Source: Hyalella azteca (lineage: Eukaryota; Arthropoda; Malacostraca; Amphipoda; Hyalellidae). From it: a stretch of DNA of 64,000 nucleotides. A program made the position numbers and the translations under genes. Position 1 is the first letter of the stretch. The number at the start of each line of letters is the position of its first letter. The stretch spans positions 233,890-297,889 of the forward strand of contig NW_025944352.1 in assembly GCF_000764305.2 (NCBI RefSeq), given 5' to 3'. Under the pieces are notes generated by a model, which worked only from the letters and a program-made list of their open reading frames with translations, did no database searches and was not told the origin of the DNA. Positions 60,652 to 64,000 of this stretch are shown here, piece by piece.

Positions 60652-63600
60652 CGTCCGTCTGTCCGTCCGTCCGTGACCTCAAGTCTTCGTCGACGAGAAA
60701 ATGCGCTTTATGTCACTCACTGCAGTGAGTACTGAGTTATATTTTTTATACATTCATTTTAATTTGCTATATTTTTAACCCACGCGTGTTGTTCAGATAT
60801 ACATTCATTATTCACTGATTGATTCTATTTCTTTAAAGACTGATTTTTCGCCCCTAAATTTTCGGAGCAAACCCCTACTTTATTTTCTTCATTTGTATTA
60901 GTTAATCTTCGTTTTCAACTCATTACTTATTCGTATTACTCATATTACATATCCATTTGCATAAATGAAATTATATTGCCAAGTTCCATTGGATGCTTCA
61001 AATGAACGAAAATATTTACACAGATTTTATTATTGGTATTTTAAATGCTAATTTTGCAATAGATATTGCGGATTAACTTTTATGCTCTAGTTCATGTATA
61101 CTAACCAGTCGAGCATCGATTTCCCTGAAATTAATGTTTGTAAAGGATGGGGCATCCAAGAGACCAGCTGGCTTTCGCCCCCGTTTGTTGTTTTTAGAAA
61201 ATCCCACGCAATGTAAGGCTGCTTTCGTTATTGTGCGTACAAATATGTTTTTTTTATATTTTCCTTTGTTGTTTGTTACTTAGATGCATTTCAACTGCAG
61301 ATACCATAAACTACAAATATTGACTGTTTCTGCATCGTGGTTTTGTTTCGTATCTTGAGTAATCTCATAACATCTCCTTTTTTGTTATCGATGTTTTTTA
61401 CTGTATTCAGATCTTTAAGGAAAACAGCGCCATTTTATTACTCATCAGGCCCTTGTGATGTTTTTACACTTTTTTGTATTAAGTTATTTTTATTGATGCT
61501 CATAGGAGGTTTACTATGATATCCAGATATTCGTTTTTGTGATTGGTTTTCCGAGTTTTAACTTTACCAAGAACTCGCGCCAGGTTCTCATACCGTTTAT
61601 AGGATATAATTGGCGGTACTGTAGGGGAAGAATGATCGGAGATCTCATCTCCTTCGATCTCCTTCGATCTCCTTCGATCTCCTTCGATCTCCTTCGATCT
61701 CCTTCGATCTCATTCGATCTCCTTCGATCTGGTGCCAATCATTCAGTAAGGCTCGCCTCAGGTCGTTTATTGATGTTTGTGGGTTATATTTTGTTTAAAG
61801 AATAGGTTGCGTCGTTGCGACATTTCTGATTTGATTTTCCGCTTACGACCTCTTTGAGTTGCTCCAAGAAAAGCTTTTTCCCCGAAGCCTCTTTGTCTCA
61901 GGTGTTTCTGGAACATTGTTACATTTCCGTTTGTGCCTTAGTATTTTGCCCTTCACAAAGCCTTTCAGACAAAATGAGGAAAGAGCACATGAGGGCTCAA
62001 TAACACTGGGACGCTTCTGTTGCTTTGAAATAAGTTTTGGTGTCCATAATTCCGTTCTTATGGAAGTTTTCTCCTTTATATATTGTGAGGTTGAGAACGT
62101 TTATCTCCCAATTACTGATTTCCATCGTGAATTTTAATGACTGGTGTATCATGTTAATTTCTCTAAAAAAATTTTTGAGATCACCATCACATGCTTCGCA
62201 CAGGATGAAAATGTCATCTCTGTATATATGATACATAATAAGTTTGGGAATTTGGTCTACAAAGTTTCTCTCCAATGAGTGTAGGTATTCATAAGCAATC
62301 TCGGGTGAGTACCTAGACCCCTTGGCTAAGCTTATCACCCCCTTATGGAATGTTCCATTGAATTTCAGGAAGTTGTTTTCAAGAATCAGCTCTAGGATTT
62401 CCCCGAAGTCCATCGTATTGATTTTTTTAATTTCATATGGAAAAATTCTGGCACCGTACTCTTTCAGGTTTACGTCGATTGCTTCTATTAATTTTAATGG
62501 GATGTTAGTGTACATGGACACAATGTTCACTGACACTAGAAAGACGTTTGGGCCCAATTTAAGCGTTTTTGCGTTGCAGACTCGTATGCATTTCATGACT
62601 TTCGGTTCAGAGCCAGGTTACAATGCCTTGATTTCCTGGTTAAAAAAGAGTAAAACAACCATGACAGGGTCAAACGCCCATGCAGAATGTTTTTGCATTA
62701 TGCTTACCTAGAAAGAAATGATCAGCTACAACTCATGCATAGTTGTGCCTTGTCACTAGTTATTTGGCCCTTGAGACCACTTATAGCCCCCAGAGGCACT
62801 TTTGTAATCTATATAAAACCCCTATTTACGATGGCCTAAGGCCTCGTCAAGGGCAGCCCTAGAGAAACTTCTTGAGGAATGTGACGAAAATAAACGACCC
62901 TCCAGAGACTTCATTAGAGGGCAGGCAATTGTGTAGGCCCCCCGGGCCTGCGCGGTTAATTACGCGGAGGACCAAGAGTTGCGAGAGTTCTTGGTGACCT
63001 ACGGCTTGAGCGGGTCATTATAAGTGGATCATTTACGGTGGAGATAAAATTTTAAATGGGAGAATATTTCTTGGCCGAATAGCTGATTGTTTAGTCTTTA
63101 ATGTACAAGTTTTGTTTGTTTGGGGTGCAGCTTTACTGTGCCTTGCTTATTCACGGCTGAACTAATATATATTAGCTGGAGTGGGGAGGATTTGCTCTCA
63201 TCGTAGTAATGTCTGATTCGCAATTTTTAGTGACGATATGACGAGTTTCCCGGCAGAATTATGAAGCAAGTTAGCTAGGTTTGTTTCCTTTAAAATATTT
63301 AATTTTGTGATAGACTGAGACGCGAAACGATCTTGGGTGGTTGAGACTGTTATAGGTTGGGTGGTTGAACAGTTAGTTATAGAACTATCTTATAGGTTCA
63401 ACTCGAGCAACTGCTACGCCCATTTCGTAGTCAATTAACTTATCGACCAACTCGGAAATGAAAACGTCGTGCCTCAGATGAACTTGACTAATTCTAATAA
63501 TTCGGTACTTGAATATTTATTTAACTTCGCTATTTAAACAAGTACTCCGAATACCAGAGCACACAAATACATAATATTCGAATGTGTAAGTACCTGAACA

Positions 63601-63743
63601 CATTACATTTGAATCACAACAATTACCTGAATCTGAGTTGTGCGTGCAGATTGTCAACCTCCTGCAGGAAGTGGCAGAAGTGGCGACCAGCACGGCGTAG
63701 AACCTTGTCGTACCCGTAGCTGCTGCAGTACCGCACGAAGCAC
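38155..63743 (-). CDS. Atypical soluble guanylate cyclase, Gyc-89D type (5' end outside window)
   Basis: Fourteen exons on the minus strand: 63743-63627, 57944-57838, (56043-56013, broken by a gap), 55551-55455, 50357-50199, 49309-49014, 47848-47672, 46567-46460, 43904-43736, 42144-42001, 41611-41467, 40797-40688, 39609-39520, 38253-38155. All joins are in phase; about 606 codons are placed outside the gap. Order: haem NO-binding domain (H-NOX) with LDNLH-type His and YRSCR, H-NOXA with LLLKGQMYI, coiled coil ([20 protein letters not shown]), cyclase domain with [28 protein letters not shown] and [11 protein letters not shown] lack both metal aspartates, as in the insect Gyc-89D subunits, which act with a partner in oxygen or NO sensing. 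About 65-70 N-terminal residues lie beyond the right edge. Confidence 0.88.
39111..39498 (+). mobile_element. Truncated LINE 3' end, copy 2
   Basis: Matches the copy at 29317 over its length. It encodes [20 protein letters not shown] and [14 protein letters not shown], with an earlier stop and the same 3' UTR (AAAAGAATCGGCGACAGGCC) and ATGTTA repeats at the end. It lies in the last intron of the cyclase gene, antisense to it. Confidence 0.8.
39520..39609 (-). CDS. sGC exon 13
   Basis: Acceptor TTTCTAG, donor AAG|GTAAGT, 30 codons in phase 0. It encodes [19 protein letters not shown] and [11 protein letters not shown], the cyclase motif around the family's xERGxIxVKGKG. Confidence 0.85.
39690..39965 (-). 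repeat. Intronic minisatellite, about 60-bp unit, five copies
   Basis: Diverged copies sharing CCAGAGATGGTGTGTTGAACT, then GCTTCTAATC and CCACTCATT. It begins about 80 bp from the exon 13 acceptor, so it is near but not on the junction. The ORF at 39817-40050 is a by-product. Confidence 0.75.
40688..40797 (-). CDS. sGC exon 12: [16 protein letters not shown]
   Basis: Acceptor CACCGCAG, donor CAC|GTGCGT, phase 1 to 0. It encodes [15 protein letters not shown] and [16 protein letters not shown], then LTNCH. The motif carries the asparagine and arginine conserved in guanylate cyclases, with the adjacent substrate-binding residues present. Confidence 0.9.
41467..41611 (-). CDS. sGC exon 11: [11 protein letters not shown]
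   Basis: Acceptor GCTGCAG, donor ATAG|GTGGGC, phase 0 to 1. It encodes [35 protein letters not shown] and THNIRI. The family reads VETIGDAYMVV; the second metal-binding Asp is Gly here. Confidence 0.88.
41890..42000 (-). repeat. Degenerate array at the exon 10 donor
   Basis: On the minus strand the intron begins GTGAGGTGTGGTGACGTGCT and continues with three or four 24-27 bp variants built on GTGTTGAAT and GTGACGTG. It may be seeded from the donor region; the copies are poor. Confidence 0.55.
42001..42144 (-). CDS. sGC exon 10: [12 protein letters not shown]
   Basis: Acceptor GCCCTCAG, donor AAG|GTGAGG, 48 codons, phase 0 to 0. It encodes [37 protein letters not shown] and LTDRYSVFK. In active subunits the start reads xVxILFSDIVxFT. 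Here the Asp region is FAEAS, so the first metal ligand is lost. The SFEEV start resembles the Gyc-89D subunits. Confidence 0.88.
42136..42455 (-). repeat. Tandem array of the exon 10 acceptor junction (8 copies, about 40 bp)
   Basis: Units read CCTCGAACGACTGAGGGC then TTATCGTTATGA with substitutions. On the minus strand each contains CTCAG or TTCAG followed by TCGTTCGAGG, which is the acceptor and the first bases of exon 10. Only the unit nearest 42144 is in the right context. Confidence 0.85.
43388..43735 (-). repeat. Diverged copies of the exon 9 donor junction
   Basis: The end of exon 9, with GCAGCACCCATTGGAGACCT, CAG and donor GTGCGTAACTC, recurs as decayed copies near 43394-43470, 43471-43530 and 43630-43735. 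The first has GGAGACCTGTCAGCTGCGTC, which keeps the exon end but alters the donor. Unlike the other arrays, the copies are long (up to 75 bp) and old. Confidence 0.75.
43736..43904 (-). CDS. sGC exon 9: coiled coil and start of the cyclase domain
   Basis: Acceptor CGACAG at 43905 (an alternative TGATAG start at 43925 also keeps frame), donor CAG|GTGCGT. It encodes [18 protein letters not shown], then [18 protein letters not shown] and [18 protein letters not shown]. The helix is the sGC signalling coiled coil; LLYxMLPxQVAxxL and the following stretch are highly conserved. Confidence 0.88.
44330..44830. repeat. 42-bp higher-order minisatellite (two 21-bp halves)
   Basis: The unit is TTCGCTATTGGTATGCTTGTG plus TTTGCCGTTGAAATGCAAGTG. 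The two halves are recognisable variants of one 21-mer. About 11 copies run from 44330 to 44830, with decayed copies on to about 45080. Because 42 is a multiple of three, it is open in several frames on both strands (up to 188 codons). It lies in the intron between sGC exons 8 and 9. The lack of stops follows from the unit length and is not evidence of coding. Confidence 0.9.
46460..46567 (-). CDS. sGC exon 8
   Basis: Acceptor CCTTGCAG, donor CCAA|GTGAGA, phase 2 to 2. It encodes [20 protein letters not shown] and [15 protein letters not shown], the family's LxDLxxxGLYLxDLxxHDxxRDLxL motif before the coiled coil. Confidence 0.88.
47450..47600 (-). repeat. Dispersed GTCC-core palindromic element, copy E
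   Basis: Inverted orientation, with the shortest core (about four GGAC units). It lies 72 bp on the 3' side of sGC exon 7. Confidence 0.8.
47672..47848 (-). CDS. sGC exon 7: LLLKGQMYI
   Basis: Acceptor CGTGCCAG, donor CCGCT|GTCAGT, phase 2 to 2. It encodes [36 protein letters not shown] and [20 protein letters not shown], the H-NOXA motif LxLKGQMxYxxxxxxxxFLCSP. Confidence 0.9.
48068..48227 (-). repeat. Dispersed GTCC-core palindromic element, copy F
   Basis: Inverted orientation. It lies less than 500 bp from copy E, in the next intron. Its palindrome is perfect. Confidence 0.8.
48540..49036 (-). repeat. Degenerate array of the exon 6 donor junction
   Basis: A field of 25-35 bp variants around GCCACTCACAGTTCAGCTCG and CTGGCCACTC. 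On the minus strand each carries GAGCTGAACTGTGAGTGGC or a variant, the exon 6 end plus its donor. The copy at 48983-49036 overlaps the real exon end. Confidence 0.85.
49014..49309 (-). CDS. sGC exon 6: H-NOXA segment with long Ser/Thr/Gly insert
   Basis: Acceptor CCTGAAG, donor GAACT|GTGAGT, phase 0 to 2. It encodes [18 protein letters not shown], matching the family's xxLNHxNTVFEL, then a low-complexity insert with [33 protein letters not shown] runs and [12 protein letters not shown], ending [10 protein letters not shown]. The insert is absent from most family members. The final codons coincide with the donor-side repeat array, so part of the insert may be exonised repeat. Confidence 0.75.
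49298..49546 (-). repeat. Tandem array of the exon 6 acceptor junction (4.7 copies, 53 bp)
   Basis: GTGCATCAGCACCTTCAGGT, then GCATCAAAAAGACTTAGTG and TCTCAGCATCTGAA, repeats every 53 bp from 49298. On the minus strand each unit carries CACCTGAAG|GTGCTGATGCAC, the acceptor and first codons of exon 6. The copies are nearly identical, so the expansion is young. Confidence 0.9.
50199..50357 (-). CDS. sGC exon 5: H-NOXA domain
   Basis: Acceptor GTGGCTCAG, donor GAG|GTGCGT, 53 codons. It encodes [18 protein letters not shown], then [15 protein letters not shown] and [16 protein letters not shown], the FPFxxxFxxDLxVxxxG and FxLxRPxxxFxW motifs. Confidence 0.9.
51905..51970. repeat. Nested AT hairpins with AAGCTTT cores
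   Basis: ATAAAAATATAAAGC and its reverse complement flank TTTATAG. A second pair, TATTTTTATAAAGCTTT and its complement, overlaps the first. It lies just upstream of the SINE-like piece. Confidence 0.75.
51985..52147 (+). mobile_element. 5'-truncated tRNA-derived SINE with (ATT)n tail
   Basis: AGAGCATGAAGCTTGCGAG then TTCGAGACC is the 3' half of a tRNA-like promoter, with a GTTCGAGACC B box. It is followed by AAGAATCGGCGACAGGCC, which also occurs in the 3' UTR of the LINE copies at 29317 and 39111, and ends in about 22 ATT units. Confidence 0.65.
52565..52957 (-). CDS. Unrecognised 130-codon open frame in an sGC intron
   Basis: [20 protein letters not shown], then [20 protein letters not shown] and [21 protein letters not shown] recognise no family. 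It is on the same strand as the cyclase but not needed for its frame. It may be a decayed insertion or chance. Confidence 0.2.
   Translation of the reverse strand: MPSYINKTTSASTILRRRGLPIITSHQTTPSVGTGIQQLISTGIRNSTRSFNQIPMECPASNIDGSQIGLAVQGALLQSGEWRGFDKSFVRNSGVAEMFLNEIPTAIIELPMSACVLRRYINHWNSMIFD
52970..53220 (-). repeat. Intronic minisatellite, about 65-75-bp unit, 4 copies
   Basis: TGTTCAGTGAAGTTCGCCTG, AATAGTGTCGTATGATCT and a TAGTTGAATGGTGATGA-like stretch repeat with high divergence. It is not adjacent to a known exon. Confidence 0.75.
54308..54967. mobile_element. 652-bp MITE with 23-bp TIRs and TTAA duplication (piggyBac-like)
   Basis: GGGGAGCGTCTAGGGTAAAA plus TTT at 54312 is repeated as a perfect inverted repeat ending at 54963. 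Both ends are flanked by TTAA (54308-54311 and 54964-54967). TTAA target duplication is the hallmark of the piggyBac superfamily. No transposase frame is inside, so it is non-autonomous. It lies in the intron between sGC exons 4 and 5. Confidence 0.85.
55247..55476 (-). repeat. Tandem array of the exon 4 donor junction (about 7 copies, 33 bp)
   Basis: TATTACATGCAGTGTGGTGT then TCACCATACTCAC repeats every 33 bp. On the minus strand each unit carries ACACTGCATGTRATA|GTGAGT, the exon 4 end plus the donor, with decay (GGGAGT, GTGACT) away from the exon. Because the unit is a multiple of three it is open in many frames. Confidence 0.9.
55455..55551 (-). CDS. sGC exon 4
   Basis: Acceptor TTCCGCAG, donor ATA|GTGAGT, phase 2 to 0. 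It encodes [17 protein letters not shown] and [15 protein letters not shown], the family's LxFDNRAF...LP segment leading to FxFPF. Confidence 0.88.
55941..56043 (-). repeat. Donor junction array of the gapped exon 3 (2.6 copies, 39 bp)
   Basis: GACACGCAGTTGATGTGCCA then CGCAGCAGCTCACCTATAA at 55941, 55980 and 56019. On the minus strand each unit ends CTTATAG|GTGAGC. The third copy is cut by the N at 56044. Confidence 0.85.
56013..56043 (-). CDS. sGC exon 3, broken by assembly gap
   Basis: The minus strand reads [10 protein letters not shown] up to a TATAG|GTGAGC donor in phase 2, which joins exon 4 to give [13 protein letters not shown], aligning with the family's VHVTFxLxFDNR. The exon body, roughly 25-30 codons around the expected QIREVAxxFY motif, is not in the sequence; the N at 56044 lies exactly there. 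Confidence 0.6.
56044..56044. other. Assembly gap (single N)
   Basis: The single ambiguous base sits between the array of a splice donor and a 15/45-bp array. A one-base N between two repeats is most likely a placeholder for unresolved sequence and probably hides the rest of exon 3. Confidence 0.7.
56045..56540. repeat. 15-bp minisatellite with 45-bp higher order (HOR)
   Basis: CAGCACCAACATCCT twice then CAGCACCAACATCAC once makes a 45-bp period, repeated about ten times with few errors and ending in plain CCT units. It is open in all frames: a His/Gln/Pro repeat on plus, Leu/Val/Met or Ala/Glu/Asp/Val/Gly repeats on minus. Confidence 0.95.
57250..57837 (-). repeat. CA/GT-rich low-complexity tract next to exon 2 donor
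   Basis: Irregular CACACA, CACATCACACAC and CCTAACACACAGCC variants. It begins at the exon 2 donor, whose intron side reads GTGCGTGCGATGTATGTGAT on the minus strand. The 186-codon minus-strand frame over it is a by-product apart from its exon 2 start. Confidence 0.75.
57838..57944 (-). CDS. sGC exon 2: H-NOX YxSxR motif
   Basis: Acceptor CCTCGCAG, donor ATCG|GTGCGT, phase 2 to 1. It encodes [19 protein letters not shown] and [22 protein letters not shown] is the haem-propionate YxSxR motif; RSPSL matches the family's RxPSF. Confidence 0.9.
58558..58706 (-). repeat. Dispersed GTCC-core palindromic element, copy G
   Basis: Inverted orientation, with a perfect palindrome, a short core and a single-base change in the terminal TGAGAAAATGCGC (TGAAAAAATGCGC). 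Confidence 0.8.
59526..59830 (-). repeat. Tandem triplication, 117-bp unit
   Basis: GACAGAGATTCTTCGCAGAG, then AATTTTGAGTAAGGCTAATTT, GTTTAGACGAGTCACCCGCT and CAAGAGGTCCTGATC recurs three times with about four differences. On the minus strand it reads [20 protein letters not shown] in one frame in the last copy, as if a coding piece had been duplicated. Confidence 0.9.
59764..59955 (-). CDS. Unassigned short open frame extending from the triplication
   Basis: It encodes [20 protein letters not shown] and [20 protein letters not shown]. The composition looks protein-like. I recognise no family; it may be a remnant of an inserted gene, or chance. Confidence 0.25.
   Translation of the reverse strand: MISYLMLSLWASNRVLSRHSEGIRSDESNSEAAEFDPSVAPMPDQDLFERVTRLNFNDALNSN
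60565..60750 (+). repeat. Dispersed GTCC-core palindromic element, copy H
   Basis: Same orientation as copy A, with a core of about 16 GTCC/GTCT units and a perfect ACTCACTGCAGTGAGT palindrome. Confidence 0.85.
61510..62640 (-). pseudogene. Penelope-like element reverse transcriptase relic
   Basis: A 199-codon frame (62596-61997) has [20 protein letters not shown], a GxxxAxGSxxSP-like stretch ([18 protein letters not shown]), YRDDIFIL as the catalytic box, and [16 protein letters not shown]. These are the order and motifs of Penelope-like reverse transcriptases (SMYTNIP, AMGSPLSP, YVDDIF, NxxHxxIKFTxE). Frameshifts follow near the stop; [11 protein letters not shown] and a degenerate [12 protein letters not shown] stretch continue the domain towards 61510. 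AMGSP reads LAKGS, and a 10-bp minisatellite splits the end, so it is inactive. Confidence 0.8.
61650..61730. repeat. 10-bp minisatellite CGATCTCCTT, 8 copies
   Basis: One copy has CATT instead of CCTT. It lies inside the Penelope-like relic, where the minus strand reads repeated [10 protein letters not shown]. Confidence 0.95.
63627..63743 (-). CDS. sGC exon 1 in the window: H-NOX haem ligand
   Basis: Acceptor TTGCTGCAG, donor TTCAG|GTAATT. It encodes [18 protein letters not shown] and [20 protein letters not shown]. The LHxxL histidine corresponds to the proximal haem ligand of sGC beta subunits. It starts in phase 2, so the earlier exon(s) lie beyond position 64000. Confidence 0.9.
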
Positions 63744-63900
63744 CTGCAGCAATAAGAGAGAGTGTAGCTGCTGCAGTACCGCACGAAGCACCTGCAGCAA
63801 TAAGAGAGAGTGTAGCTGCTGCAGTACCGCACGAAGCACCTGCAGTAATAAGAGAGAGTGTAGCTGCTGCAGTAGCTGCAGAGAGTGTAGCTGCTGCTTT
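63716..63900 (-). repeat. Tandem array of the exon 1 acceptor junction (3.5 copies, 48 bp)
   Basis: GTAGCTGCTGCAGTACCGCA then CGAAGCACCTGCAGCAATAA and GAGAGAGT repeats at 63716, 63764 and 63812 with almost no change. On the minus strand each unit is a pyrimidine-rich tract, CTGCAG, and the first 24-27 coding bases of the exon. Confidence 0.95.
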
Positions 63901-64000
63901 ACTGCATTTATAAATACACGTTTTTGAATGAAGTGGTGGAAGTTAATGCACTAGTTTATACGACACGGATGTAGAAGTGGATATGAGGAGATCACAAATG

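Larger units (their letters stand above)
57945..63626 (-). other. Large sGC intron with relics
   Basis: A 5.7 kb intron holding element copies G and H, a 117-bp triplication (59526-59830), an unassigned open frame (59764-59955) and a Penelope-like relic (61510-62640). No cyclase exon is needed here: exons 1 and 2 join in phase. Confidence 0.6.

Noticed and set aside
63640..63927. Plus-strand Cys/Ser repeat ORF
   Set aside because: Shadow of the 48-bp acceptor array and antisense to sGC exon 1.

Overview
The window is eukaryotic, and almost certainly arthropod. It is AT-rich and holds short coding exons with GT-AG introns, large introns full of minisatellites, LINE, Penelope-like and SINE-like debris, and a short stretch of CCTAA repeats like arthropod telomere DNA. 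A crustacean is my best guess, from the look of the repeats and the DUF4817-type transposase remnant; the sequence does not prove it. No rRNA, complete tRNA, CRISPR array or prokaryotic operon is visible.

Plus strand, 1758-21277 and possibly to 34323: a calcium-activated chloride channel regulator (CLCA) family gene. About 20 exons join in phase to give a signal peptide, a CLCA N-terminal metalloprotease domain with an intact HExxH motif, a von Willebrand A domain with an eroded metal site, beta-sandwich sequence, a threonine-rich mucin-like linker and the start of an FN3-like domain. Four further exons at 31163-34323 make a clean 210-residue frame: a hydrophobic segment, an Arg-rich stretch, a Gly/Ser-rich linker and a novel C-terminus. 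They are either a separate small secreted or membrane protein, or the missing membrane anchor and tail of the CLCA protein.

Minus strand, 63743 down to 38155: a soluble guanylate cyclase of the atypical insect Gyc-89D type. Fourteen exons are placed. The first exons lie beyond the right edge and one exon is mostly lost at an assembly gap (N at 56044). The haem-pocket residues (His and YxSxR) are kept, but both metal-binding aspartates of the cyclase domain are replaced. It is convergent with the CLCA locus, and 34324-38154 lies between them.

Repeats: eight copies of a 150-210 bp palindrome-containing element with a (GTCC)n core; two LINE 3' ends; a Penelope-like reverse transcriptase relic; a TTAA-flanked MITE; a tRNA-derived SINE piece that shares its tail with the LINE; and a perfect 70-bp fold-back.

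The most unusual signal is that many tandem arrays are not randomly placed in introns. They start at exon-intron boundaries, and their unit contains the end of the exon plus the splice donor or acceptor. I see this at eight or more junctions in the three coding units, so one genuine splice site is followed or preceded by a series of decoy copies.
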